DNA from: Rhabditophanes sp. KR3021
Lineage: Eukaryota > Nematoda > Chromadorea > Rhabditida > Alloionematidae
NCBI GenBank assembly: GCA_963281155.1
Contig: CAUJLY010000002.1
Coordinates: 1-64,000, forward strand
Direction of reading: 5' to 3'
DNA: 64,000 nucleotides
Below the pieces are notes generated by a model. It saw only the letters and a list, made by a program, of their open reading frames with translations. It was not told the DNA's origin and searched no databases. A program made the position numbers and the translations under genes. This document shows, one piece after another, positions 9,756 to 20,605 of the stretch. Each line of letters starts with the position of its first letter. Position 1 is the stretch's first letter.

Positions 9756-12049
9756 TGTTTAATAAATATAACAGGGTAGTTAACCAAGGTTTATCTTACC
9801 ATTATATTAACAGGGGTAGTTGGTATATTTATACCAACCAGCTAAGGTTTATCTTACCATTATATAACAGGGTATTTAACCAGTCAGCCAAGGTTTATCT
9901 TACCATTATATAACAGGGTAGTTAACCAGTCAGCCAAGGTTTATCTTACCATTATATAACAGGGTAGTTAACCAGTCAGTCAGCATAAGACTAGCTAAGG
10001 CCAAGGTTTATCTTACCATTATATAACAAGGTAGTTAACCAGCCAGCCAGCCAGCTAGCCAGTCACCCAAGATTCAATAGATATAACAGGGTAGTTAACC
10101 GGCCAGCCACCCAGTCAGTCAGCTAAGGTTTATCTTGCGTATACTTGTACCAAAAACTTAGTAAGTTTTTACTGATTGATAATTTTTTTCAAAAAGCTTA
10201 CACCACTACGGATTCCCAGGACGTCTCCGATCCAAGTACTAAGGTAGCTCGAAGTTGATTCACTTCTCAGATCGAACGGGATGAGGTGCTTTCAACATGA
10301 TATGAGCGTAAGCAATACATATATAAGTCCCTATTTTTGTGTAAGAGTTTGAATTATTAATACTCCAAGTTGTGTGGGTTTATAAAAAATAGTTGATATA
10401 TAAGTTGAGTGTAAAGGACGTTGAAATATTATATCTGCCTAGTGTAAAGGACGTTGAAATATTATATCTGCCTAGTGTAAAGGACGTTGAAATATTATAT
10501 GTGCCTAGTTGAAAAGACGTTAAAATATGATATTGTTGTTAGTGTTTGACATGCTATATTGTCTGGGAGGGTAGTTAATTTTTTTGGCATATTAATCCAG
10601 GTGCTTCGCACCTGGCTCGGGTAAAATAAGTGCGAAGCAGAGCACTAATAAAACAAAAATTTGATTCATCGATTACCATGTAAAATGTGCCCAGCTGGAA
10701 TATTATATTATTATATTATTATATTATTATATTATTATATGTACCTAGTCTGAAAGACGATGGAATATAAAATTTGCCTAGTCGAAAAGACGTTGGAATA
10801 TAAAATTTGCCTAGTAAAAAAGACACTGGAATATTATATCTGCCTAGTTGGAAAGACGTTAGAATATAAAATTTGCCTAGTTGGAAAGATGTTAGAATAT
10901 AAAATTTGCCTAGTTAGAATATTGTATCTGCCTAGTTGGAAAGACGTTAGAATATAAAATTTGGCTAGTTGGAAAGACGTTAGAATATAAAATTTGCCTA
11001 GTTGGAAAGATGTTAGAATATAAAATTTGCCTAGTTAGAATATTGTATCTGCCTAGTCTAAAAGACGTTACAATATAAAATTTGGCTAGTCTATAAGACG
11101 CTGGAATATAAAATTTGCCTAGTCTATAAGATGCTGGAATATTATATCTGCCTAGTCTAAATAACGTTACAATATAAAATTTTCCTAGTTAGAATATTGT
11201 ATCTGTCTAGTCTAAAAGACGTTACAATATAAAATTTGCCTAGTGTTTGACATGCTATATTGTTTAAAAGGATAGTTTATTTTTTTTTAAATATCAAGCC
11301 AGTTGCTGCGCACCTGGCTATCATAAGTTAAGTGCGAAGCACAGCACTAGTAAGTAAAGTGTTAGTTAGAAAGACGTTACAATATAAAATTTGCCTAGTT
11401 CAAATATAAAATATTGATAGTGTTGTCAGTCAAATAAAAAAATTATTAATCAAATATGTGTTAATCAAATATGTATTAATCGAATATGTGTTATCATTAT
11501 ATTATTCTTGTGTGAATTAACTCTTAAATAGTTTAGGCCTAATTTATGTTGGACTAAAATATTATTGGGCTATTTCACACTAGAGTAATTATTTTATATT
11601 GGACTATTTGACGGTAGACACATTTGCGATCTAGGATGGTTTTACGTTAACCTAAGTTTTAAAAAAAAGTCATGTATACCAATACATGATATATTTATAT
11701 ATTTTTAGATTGGTAAAGTGTATATGATACAGAGTAAAAATAGGATTTTGTTTTTTGGATATTTAAATTGAATATTATGAATTGTAATAAAGTTATTTGG
11801 ATAGAGAATGTTATTTTATAGGATGTATTAACTTTTTAGAACATTACAACTTCAAACAAAGTTGTAGGGTTATTTTAAAAAAATAGTCTAAATTGGTAAA
11901 ATGTATATGATAGAGAGTAAAATAACAATTTTGTTTCTTGGATGTTTAAACTGAATATTATGAGTTCTAATAAAGTTATTTGGATAGAGAATGTTATTTT
12001 GTAGGATGTATTAACTTTTTAGAACATTACAACTTCAAACAAAGTTGTA
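9756..12049. repeat. Second rDNA spacer copy, truncated
   Basis: Positions 9568-12035 repeat positions 1-2468 with no difference I could find, so the rDNA unit is 9,567 bp. The copy ends inside the 183-bp repeats. Homology to a repeat variant continues to the TA at 12048-12049, after which a transposon inverted repeat begins. The rest of the spacer and any further 18S gene are missing. It carries the same 5S gene, hairpin elements and tandem blocks as the first spacer. The edge of the array, or a rearrangement within it, lies here. Confidence 0.9.
10196..10313 (-). rRNA. 5S rRNA (second spacer copy)
   Basis: Identical 118-nt 5S rRNA in the truncated spacer, in the same orientation as the copy at 629-746 and offset by exactly 9,567 bp. 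It has the same internal control region and T-run terminator, so it should be a functional gene even though the spacer is cut short downstream of it in array terms. Confidence 0.95.
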
Positions 12050-12139
12050 CACACTAAATTGTTTAATGTTAAATTTGGAATTAGGGATATATTTTTATAC
12101 TTTTTTCATGAACCAATTCAAAAAATAAATATACATTTG
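12050..12139 (+). repeat. Left terminal inverted repeat of element 1
   Basis: Matches the reverse complement of 14427-14515 with few differences. It starts CACACTAAATTGTTTAATG, contains GGAATTAGGGATATATTTTT, and reaches into the last codons of the transposase-like reading frame. Confidence 0.8.
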
Positions 12140-13973
12140 ACAATTATAACGCATAATGAGATCAAGTTTCTTATTTACAGACACAATGCTTTGAAATCTA
12201 ATAGTATCTTTTTTAATTAAAGAATGCTGATTTTCACCTCCTTGTTCACTAAACAAATTTAGAGTTTTATTTCTTTTTAACTCATCAATAGTATGATCAA
12301 GTAGTACATGCAATTTTGGAGTGCATTTATGCGATAGTATCATGAGATAAGTCTCATTTAGTTCACAACTTGTTTGTTCTAAAACGTCTAAATCTTCAAA
12401 AGTCGATTCAAAAACTAATGTCTGAATTTCACTCAAAAGTATAAAGCCTCTTTTCACTAACATGTATTCTGCTGCGTCTAGAAATAAGCTGAGAAATCCA
12501 GAAATGTTTGAAAGCATTTTTCTTGTGCCGTTTCCAGAAAAGGTTTGGAAATACGATGTTGTATTAATATGCAACGATTTGATGTATCTGAAAACAGATT
12601 CTTCAATTCTTCTGAGTTTTCTTCTTGACTAGAAAGAGTAAGCAAGTTGTCACACTCATTTTGAAATAATCCCATAAATACGTGAAGCGATGGTGTAACA
12701 ATATTTTCAGGAGAAATAGTTTTACTTAAACTTGCTGCCTTTTTACTGAACATGTATCCATCATCTATATCATTTAAAGTTCTGTACTCGGCAACTCTAG
12801 TTTGATATTGTGCAAGACGTTTTCTATCTTTGTTGGAACCACTTTCAAGCTTACATAAGTAACAAAAGAACTTGGAGCACTGACCTTTTAAACCAACAAA
12901 ATTGTAAATACACATAAAGTCAGCTGTGAAATATATATGTAGTTTCACCTTAGCCATCTTTTCATTAATCATTATGTCAAAACCATTTTGATTGATTCTA
13001 TCCATTTCAGCCATTGGTCTCTTTAGAAAAAATTCCATTAAGCATCTAGTATCTTTTCCAAACCAGAAAGCAATTATTGATAAAGCTAATGAAGAATGAT
13101 TGGTTTTGATTAATTGAGGCTGAAGGTTGAATTTGGTTGAGTCTTGGCCAGAATCACCAGTAATACAGTAATTGATAAAGTAGATTTCTTGCCCATTACT
13201 TGCAATTGTTTTCTTGTAAACTAAATTTTGAGAAGCTAACAAATCTGTAATTCTTTCTTTCAAAATACTCTCAATATCAACTACAAAGCAACCATTAATA
13301 GTCTCATTACATTGATCAGTCGACATTAATATTGAAGTATACTCATAGTGTCCAGTAGCTTGAGCTTTTAGTATTTTTTGAATTGAATAAAAACTTGGGA
13401 AAACGGAATGATCGTGCAAATTTGATAATAACCACTTAAATTTATTTTGTGTTAAATTTAGTTCTAAAAATAGCTTGACAGCTTGTTCAGGACTATACTT
13501 TGCGATAACTTTACTATCTATCATACTTCTAGCTTGAAAATATTCATGTAATCTTTCAACAAACATTGCATCTGATGGAATAGACATATTTGCTTTCAAA
13601 AACATTCATAAATATGTCTAACATAATCAGAGCGTGATTTTTCCCCTGCAGTATCTACCGAAGTTCTACGTTTAATTAACGGAACCTTTTCATTCAACAA
13701 CTTGCTGTACTTTTTTTCTAACTCCGTAAAATTGATGGACAACAGTGAAAACCTATTTTGCAAATCAGATAACTTATCTTCAGTTGCCTTATTCTTGTTT
13801 AAAAGCATGGATTGTCTTGACTTAAACATAACAGCTGCTTGATCTGTACTTGATTTTTGCTTCACAATCTTCTTGACATTTTTGGCATTGTTCATAAGGC
13901 TGATATGGCTTTTATTCTTAGCCATTCTTGAAGAAAATGAAGAGAATGTGAATGAAACAACCTTGGAGGACAA
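12095..13973 (-). pseudogene. Transposase-like gene with two frameshifts (element 1)
   Basis: Three overlapping minus-strand frames (13973-13596, 13605-12478, 12574-12095) make one protein of about 620 residues, interrupted near 13600 and 12565. The first part is Lys/Ser-rich and coiled-coil. The middle has TGDSGQDSTKFNLQPQ, then AFWFGKDTRCLMEFFLKRP and ADFMCIYNFVGLKGQCSKFF leading into CYLC. The end has LHVLLDH and SEQGGENQHSLIKKDTIRF. The same blocks occur in copies at 21710-22430, 44575-44835 and 52136-52995. Acidic residues in the GD, AD and SEQGGE blocks could form a DDE-type catalytic triad, and AD...CxxC resembles motifs of KDZ-like transposases. That assignment is inference. The stop codon lies within the left TIR. 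Confidence 0.7.
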
Positions 13974-14426
13974 ACTACCAAATCAACCAAGAGGAAAAAG
14001 TAAACAAAGGGGCACATTTATAAAGATACTCAGAAAAAGTAAACTAAAATTTACACTTATACTTTAAAAATAACTAAGCAAGGTATTCAAATAATTGTTT
14101 CTTAGCTTAAACAGTTAATAATATGTAGTTATTTTATGCATATTACTCTTTCAATAGATGTCTAGGCACGTCTTTAAGATTATTTTTTTACAAAAAGTTT
14201 TCAGGTCAATTTTGTGAAAAAACTAGCAGAAATTTTTCTGACCATTCTTAGACTATTCTATACAGAATTTCAAGGGCTACAAGATGTGTATAAAATTAGA
14301 ACAATACAAACACAGGTTCTCTTTAAAATCAAAAAATAGACATAAAAATGCCTTTAGGATCATAAATAATTTATTTTTTTCAAATCCGTTTAGTCCATCG
14401 GAAAGGCCATTAAAAACTGTAATGCA

Positions 14427-14515
14427 AATGTATATTTAGTTTTTGAATTGGTCCATGAAAAAAGGTATAAAAATATATCCCTAATTCCAAATTTAACATT
14501 AAACAATTTAGTGTG
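14427..14515 (-). repeat. Right terminal inverted repeat of element 1
   Basis: Reverse-complement partner of 12050-12139. It has replaced the 3' end of the secreted-protein gene at 14516-14784, whose frame now runs into it. Confidence 0.8.
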
Positions 14516-14784
14516 ACGGGATCTATTCGACTTTTGCATGATCCTGCTGGTGCATTTGTACCACATTGAAAATTTAAATACACAGTGGCAAAATTTATAT
14601 AAAACTTACCTTGTTCACATGGCCAAGTACATAAAAAAGAAGTGGGATTCCAAATAACGAACGGATTGCAAATAAGGCCGGCATCACATTGAGTTCCAGC
14701 TAATTCACTACATTGGTGGCCTTGTATTATACTGTTGACATAATAGAACAAATTAAAAATAATTAAAAACAATATTTTCATCAT
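14516..14784 (-). pseudogene. Cysteine-rich secreted protein, 3' end lost to element 1
   Basis: The minus-strand frame starts with a clear signal peptide (MMKILFLIIFNLFYYVNS). A short cysteine domain follows, with CSELAGTQCDAGLICNP and LCTWPC. A good donor site (CAAG then GTAAGTTTT) follows the last cysteine. The expected acceptor about 44 bp on reads TTTTCAA rather than TTTTCAG, so splicing is probably lost. The next coding block, CGTNAPAGSCKS, stops at about 14516, where the transposon TIR begins. The protein would have been small and exported, and its function is unknown. It is probably a pseudogene. Confidence 0.6.
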
Positions 14785-15229
14785 ACATTAATTTTTTACT
14801 ATTTTAATTTTAATAGGTCAATATTGTGTTAAATAGTTGTTACTTTATTTATTTACCTTTCTTTAATTGAAGCAAACTTTGTTAAATAAACTAATTTCTT
14901 GTACAAAAGTGTGCATTTATCTCTGCACAGTTCAAAGGTAATTTAATATTTAACCTAATAGATAAAAGTTTATCCTATCGTGACAACACTTTATTGCTTA
15001 CGATTATAGTTATTATAGTTATGAGGTAACACTATATAACTCTTTGTAGAAAATTCAATTACTTAATGATTCTTTTAATAATTTAAAATGATCTTTCTGG
15101 ATGCTTATATATTTTAAGGTATTGTTTCCTTAAGTTGCAATTTGAAAATGTAGTGAAATTTAATAACATTCTTGTTATTAAGTTAATATTTAAAAGACAA
15201 CTATAATTTGTATTATTAAAAATATTTAT
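14785..15229. other. Intergenic, no gene recognised
   Basis: AT-rich sequence between the truncated secreted-protein gene and the 3' end of the receptor gene. I see no conserved open frame, RNA gene or repeat here. Confidence 0.6.
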
Positions 15230-16096
15230 TTAGGAACCAAAATTCATACAAACAAGAGATAAATATGGTGTAAATGTTTTTCTAATTTCTGAATTAAATG
15301 AAATCAAAATAATTGTATCTGTAGCTAAATATATCAATGATACAAATATAGAAACTACTTTAAAATTAAACCAATATTCAGTTACCGATTGACCCAAAGT
15401 GTAAAATAAAGACACAAACAATAGTGCCATATTTCCAAAAATACACTGAAATGCAAATATATGTTCTTTTGAAAAAGTTGATTTACTTGTTGCTGGTTGG
15501 CTATTTGATGTACATTGTATAACATTTTTAGAATGTTTGATAATTTTAGTAAGTATAAAAATGTCAATGATTAATTGAATGCCACATAACAAAAAACTTA
15601 TATATCGTGTCAAAATATTGTCAAAATAAAATTTACAGAATGATTCAACATAAATAAAATACCTTCTATTTAAATCATAATAAAAAATGCAATCATTTTT
15701 CAGGTAGGGAAGACACAATATGATTGAAACTACATATATTGAAAAAGTATACATAACTGATACCTTTGTTTTGAACTTTTTATAATAGAAGGTTGGATAC
15801 TTTACTGCAATTAGCCTATTTATTGTAAGAAATAAATTTCCTATTGAACTAGCTGCCCAAACGTATTTCTTTAGAGGGTCAATAAAATTAGGTGGTTGAA
15901 AATGAGCAAAAAATAAAAGTGCAAATAATAGAATATTAAGAGTTTTTGTTATAGTTAAACACAAACACATATAGCCAAAACAATTTTTGAAAATTGTCAG
16001 TTTAATTAAAAGATAAATGCATGTGGTATTTAGAATTAGACCAACACTCATAACTAAGCCATAAGAAACTACTACTGCAACTGTAAAATCTTCCAT
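15230..16096 (-). CDS. Seven-transmembrane chemoreceptor, Srx-like
   Basis: Single-exon gene for 288 residues with an ATG start and seven hydrophobic segments at about 8-30, 40-64, 78-96, 112-130, 160-185, 213-235 and 245-268. The third segment ends in INRLIAVKYPTFYY, matching the conserved NR(F/L)xAV.xP motif of nematode Srx-type receptors. Such proteins sit in the ciliary membrane of sensory neurons and signal through G proteins; the ligand cannot be guessed. Length and topology are normal, with no internal stop. A decayed relative lies at 31967-32528. The family name is inferred from motif memory, not a search. Confidence 0.8.
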   Translation of the reverse strand: MEDFTVAVVVSYGLVMSVGLILNTTCIYLLIKLTIFKNCFGYMCLCLTITKTLNILLFALLFFAHFQPPNFIDPLKKYVWAASSIGNLFLTINRLIAVKYPTFYYKKFKTKVSVMYTFSIYVVSIILCLPYLKNDCIFYYDLNRRYFIYVESFCKFYFDNILTRYISFLLCGIQLIIDIFILTKIIKHSKNVIQCTSNSQPATSKSTFSKEHIFAFQCIFGNMALLFVSLFYTLGQSVTEYWFNFKVVSIFVSLIYLATDTIILISFNSEIRKTFTPYLSLVCMNFGS

Positions 16097-16482
16097 TTTT
16101 AATAAATGTTTTCACTTTCTTCATATTAAAAATATTATTTAAGAAATAATATTTACATCAAAATGTTCATTGAACTATTTTAATTCAACTTAAATTACGT
16201 TTTTATTATAAATACTTAGACAGTTATGTAAACATTTTATAACACAATCTAGACACCAATAAGTTAATTGAAGCTTATAATATACACTATCTATTTTTTT
16301 GATAAGCACAAAATATAAAATGTTGCATTCTTTTAATAAAAAGTATAATTATGACGTCAAATATTATTTTACGAAAAATATATTCATATAAAACTCACAC
16401 TGATTCAATTATATCATAAGCAATAAAGATAATTTTAAAGCCTTAATTTATGATCAAAAAGTAACAATTACAAAATAGTCAT
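16097..16482. other. Upstream region of the Srx-like receptor, no gene
   Basis: AT-rich sequence that must hold the promoter of the minus-strand receptor. No clear TATA box is visible close to the ATG, and no coding frame is evident. Confidence 0.5.
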
Positions 16483-16900
16483 TTAACATTTGCCTTTCTT
16501 TTTACCATCTTTTCTGGTAGTATTTTGTTTGAGATCTGATGCAACACTTTCATTATGAACTTCATTGACAATACATTTAGTAAGATTGTCAGAAGTTGTA
16601 ATGTCTTGTAAAATATTTTGATTTTGATCATTAGTACTTTTTTCATTAAAACAATTTTCATTATTTTCTTTGACAACTTTCAAAAGTTCTTCAGCACAAA
16701 CTTCACTTTTTTTGTCACTTTCAGGTTGAATAAGTAAATTATCTAAATCTTTCAACAATTCTTCCTCATTAAAATTAACAGTAGTTGAAGAATGTTCAGA
16801 CAAAGAAAGAAGAAGTGTATTGACTGTAGTAGTTTCTTCAATAATCTTACACACAAAAATGTTGCAGTCGGTTTTTGTGACATACCTAACAAATATGTAC
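16483..16900 (-). CDS. Hypothetical acidic protein, possibly a 3'-terminal exon
   Basis: A minus-strand open frame of about 140-155 codons. It starts with a more hydrophobic part (RQYIFVRYVTKTDCNIFVCK) and becomes rich in Glu, Asn, Ser and Lys, ending DGKKKGKC. No good ATG lies at its start, but CTCCACAG at about 16935 could be a splice acceptor, so this may be the last exon of a gene or a relic. I do not recognise the protein. Low complexity and the lack of neighbours with a related function leave this open; it could also be a chance frame. Confidence 0.3.
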
Positions 16901-16950
16901 TGTCGAGCAACAGTGCATTTATTCGAAAAATGGCTGTGGAGCGACAGCAA

Positions 16951-18846
16951 AAATTATAAAATTAAGATTCTCTTGGAACGATTTTTGTTTCTAAATTTGA
17001 ATTCAAATGACCAAGTTTATTTAAATAATACTTTTACAAAACATTTTAATTAATATTCTTTATATTTAACTACTAATAATTGACAAAAAATGTATTATAA
17101 ACATTACTATAAATTGGACAATATGATTAGTAAAAGAGAAATATGCAAAAAGGTATTTGATGAAATTGATTGTTATTATTAAGGCATTTATTTGTTAAAA
17201 TTCAATTGTGATTGTAATAATCTGGTCATTTAATGTCAGATGAATTGAGTGATCATTTAAATTGAAAAAATTGGAGTAAAATTAAAATATAAGGGATTGT
17301 ATTTGATAATTAGAATTGAAATAATAATAACAATAATTGAATTGATTGATAAAGGTATAAATAAGTTATTTAATGTTTACTGATTGATATAAGTAAGCAT
17401 TTTAGAGGATTGACAAAGATTATTCAGATTCAATAGATCAAATTCATTGTTAGCTTACTTGATATGTATTTAGGTTATTTAATTGATATTTGAGTTATTT
17501 TAAATGATGTTTTTTCGATATATTTGCTTTTATTTATGAAAAAAATTAGCAAGAGCTTCGCTGCAATAAGGTGATACAAATTTAGCGAATATAGGAATAT
17601 AACTGTAGAATAAGTACAGTTATCAGAATCAGAATATAGTCAGTAGATTTAGAATATTAGTCAATATGACAGACTCTTTTGCAGAAATGCAAATGTCATA
17701 GACAGATGAAAGAGAACTAATGTTGAAATACTATATACTAGTAACTAAAAGAAAAGATAATCTTTTGTAGTTAAAGTGAAAGAGAAAATTGAGAAGCTGG
17801 TGATTGATAAATAAAAGAAATATAAAATATGACAAAAAAGAACTTGAATAATGTAAATAATATGAGGAATTTGAGAATGAAAATAGTCAAAATGTATTAA
17901 AGTTATTTGGAAATATATTGGATTCAGAAGATGGTTATTTGTTAAGATTCCTTTAGATTATGTTTATTTTATTTGATTAATTATTATTGTTAGATTATCA
18001 CTTCTTTTGGCACATCTTATACAATTAATTGATTAATAGAAGTATATATATATGCCGATAGAAAGTATGTTGGGATTATTTAAGATTGTTATTTCTGATA
18101 TAATTGGATGCTATTTAGACTGAATAATAACTTACCCACCACTTCGCATAGTAATCAGCAGCAACAAATTCCAAGGCAAACTTGTTATGATCAAATAAAA
18201 GCTCATATTCATCTTAATCGTAAAAAAATTCTGTTAGTTCCAATGGAACATTAATATATTTCTTATTGCAAGTTTTATTGCTGCAAGTAACTAATTTCTA
18301 ATATTATTATCCTAATAACATTCACATTTAGACTCAAGGCATTAGCAACGTTAGTTTAAATAATTTGACTGTTACTGAATCTATCTTTGCTTCAAGTACG
18401 CCACAGACAATTTCTCAAAATGGTCAAAGGCACACAAAAAAGAATGTAGTTTAGATGAAACAAACGCTAAGTTGGACACTTTTGAAGTCGTAACAGATGA
18501 TTTGACAATACAAAATGCCTTTATAAGCAATGAGATTTGCATATTAGTTACTTGTGGACTGGTCGGATATGTCGAAGATGGCTCTATTGGAACTTCTTAC
18601 GTTATTTGTGGAAAGGATTTTGTTTATTCGGGGTAAATTTATTTATATTTTATTATGTACAATCCATTATGGATATGCCAAAAATTCCCCATCTTGTAAA
18701 GAATCTTATTCAGATATAAAAGTAAGTTTAACAAATAAATTGATATGTTTGGTTTAATCACCTTTTAGATTGTACGTGAAGCTCTCCAAGAAACTAGAAG
18801 ACACTTCAAGACAATAGATATTTTTTATGTAATTCAACTAGCATAG
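16951..18846. other. Long AT-rich region without a recognised gene
   Basis: About 1.9 kb, very AT-rich and purine-rich in part (17650-17930). Short open frames between 18117 and 18633 look protein-like for 40-80 codons but are in different frames, lack good splice signals and match nothing I know. They may be decayed exons. No RNA gene was found. Confidence 0.5.
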
Positions 18847-18847
18847 T

Positions 18848-19313
18848 TGTCTTGTAAAACATGTTTCGCTTCATTTGCTGGAACGACGGGTAATACAACT
18901 TTGTTAGGACATTTAAAAACACATGATTCTTTAAAGCAGAAATTAATTAAAGATGGTCTATTAGACGTAGAAGAAGAAGTTGAAGTAATTGATGAAGTTA
19001 ATAATATTTCTTTAGCAAGTCAACCTCTCCAAAATAATATGATTTCAATTAGTAAAGAAATAGTAAAAAGATTTCTAATATTTGAAAAATGTCGGAAAGA
19101 TACTTAGGATACGAGGACTTTTGGTTAACTAATGTTTCATTTCCAACTCTAAAAATAGAAGCCCAAAAAATACTGAGAGTTATGTTGTCATCCGTGGAAC
19201 ATGAGCGTTCATTTTCTAAATGTCGACTTGTATTCAGATTTAATAGACAAAAAATGTTGCCTGAAAATTTGTCTAAATTATGTGCTCTATCATATTATTA
19301 TAATTTACTTTAA
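18848..19313 (+). pseudogene. hAT transposase remnant (BED finger plus C-terminal domain)
   Basis: Two frames (18847-19107 and 19089-19313) form a shortened hAT transposase. The first begins mid-way through a BED zinc finger (CKTCFASF ... LLGHLKTH), with no ATG. The second is the hAT C-terminal dimerisation region (FWLTNVSFPTLKIEAQKIL then SSVEHERSFSKC and NRQKMLPENL). The large catalytic core between them is missing, and a frameshift joins the pieces at about 19095. This is an internally deleted, inactive copy, probably a non-autonomous element. Confidence 0.8.
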
Positions 19314-19361
19314 TTAATTAGATTTTTTTAATAAATAATGTTTAATTGGCATTTTTCTTAA

Positions 19362-19437
19362 AACCGGCTATTTTTAAATTAAAAAAAACCGATTTAAAAG
19401 CAGCTCCGGTTTTTTGGCAGGTGGTTACAACCTTAGT
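19362..19437. repeat. Probable 3' end of the hAT element
   Basis: Directly after the hAT fragment come AAAACCGGCTATTTTTAAAT, CCGATTTAAAAGCAGCTCC and GGTTTTTTGGCAGGTGG. On the minus strand this reads GGTTGTAACCACCTGCCAAA, which is like hAT termini and has sub-terminal CCGG motifs in both orientations. I could not find the matching left end. Confidence 0.45.
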
Positions 19438-19767
19438 AAATACTAACTTTGATTATTATAATATACATTGATATGCCAATAAAATAGCAAAATAAGCTAT
19501 TGAAAGTGTGTAGAACAAAAGAATAATAAGTAGTTTCTACTGTTATAAGTGGAAAAATATTTTAAATTGAATACATCAAAGCATCTGATTCGTTAAACAT
19601 ATTTAATAATAACAATAATATAAAAATACCAAAATTTTTATAAAAATATTTTTTTGCCAAACTCATTCAAATAAATTGGTTATTTTATATTTTGTTATAT
19701 TATTTTAGCTTACAGGAATTATACATATATTTTTCTCTAAAAAGTATTCATTTAATAATAAAAGATG

Positions 19768-20605
19768 TTATTGTAAATTAACTGTAATATCCGCGCCTTT
19801 AACTTTTCTTGAATTAACTAATAATATAGTTCTTTCTACTGTATTTTTCTTGATGGATGAAATAATAAGAATAATTTGTTTAAATCTCCTAATCATAATT
19901 CTTCGTGCTTTTGTTAAAAACGCCAACACAATGAAGGTATTTAATAAAGATACAATACTTGCAAATTGAATTAAATGTTCTCCAAATGAACCAATATTAA
20001 ATTGAAGTATCATTGCTAAAATATAACCAATAATTGGAGGAAAAAGAAATATGGCTGGATTACAAATTTGCAAATACAATATATTCAAAAAATCATGTCC
20101 CAAAGCTTGAGTTTTGGCACTCATAAAGTTAAATTTTGATTTCATAAATGTTCTATATTTTTGCAAATATTTAATAATAATAAACAAATTAATATTCATA
20201 TACATGGATCTGCATGACGATCAGTTACAATAAGCATTACAAGTGTACACATAAATAAAACAGCCAAAATATTTAAAAATAAAATGAAAACTAATAATTT
20301 GTTTTTTAATTTGAATTCACTAGATATAGAAAGATATCTTGCCCATATTGTTAATGGCAACATGGAAAAATTGAAGTACATTGAGGAAATATATATAAAC
20401 ATTATAAACATGCAAGCATTTAGAGTTAAATCAAAGAAGTGGTGGTAAACAAAATGTCAATGAAACTTTGTAAAAATATAACAAGATTTCCAGCTTTCAT
20501 TTTTCCATTTATTTTAAAGTGTGGATACAGAGATAACACTAAACCGTTTAATGTAATTGATACGAAAAATATTGATAAATTTATAATTATATCCAAAGCA
20601 GCCAT
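19768..20605 (-). pseudogene. Seven-transmembrane chemoreceptor with two frame breaks
   Basis: The minus-strand gene starts at an ATG at 20605 (MAALDIIINLSIFFVSITLN). It runs in three frames, with breaks near 20430 and 20200, to a stop at 19768, about 279 residues in all. Six or seven hydrophobic segments can be followed. The third ends WARYLSISSEFKLKNK, like the (R/W)xRYxxI signature after TM3 of nematode Str/Srd-type receptors. The second break lies at a possible intron (donor GTATATGAA, acceptor AATATAG), but that intron would not restore the frame. It is most likely a pseudogene. The plus-strand frame at 20439-20627 is only its antisense. Confidence 0.65.

Larger units (their letters stand above)
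12050..14515. mobile_element. TIR transposon with transposase-like gene (element 1)
   Basis: A 2.47-kb segment with inverted termini of about 89 bp (12050-12139 and 14427-14515), with outer sequence CACACTAAATTGTTTAATG. It holds one transposase-like gene on the minus strand, broken by two frameshifts. The left end touches rDNA spacer and the right end lies inside a secreted-protein gene, so the two flanks were not originally neighbours. No target-site duplication can be seen. Between the gene and the right TIR (13974-14426) I see no second gene. The true right end may reach a few bases further, to about 14520. Confidence 0.75.

Noticed and set aside
17690..18340. Region that reads like protein if TAA and TAG are taken as glutamine (ciliate-like code)
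   Set aside because: Stop-codon density in the frame is about 8 percent, as in random AT-rich DNA; TGA also occurs, and neighbouring genes use the standard code.
18370..18635. Open frame of about 88 codons (FKYATDNFSKWSKAHKKEC and on)
   Set aside because: No ATG, no convincing splice sites and no recognised domain; a frame this long is expected by chance in a window this size.
20190..20260. A 51-bp intron that might rescue the second break in the receptor at 19768-20605
   Set aside because: GTATATGAA...AATATAG is possible, but removing it leaves the frame off by one base, so the break is treated as a frameshift.
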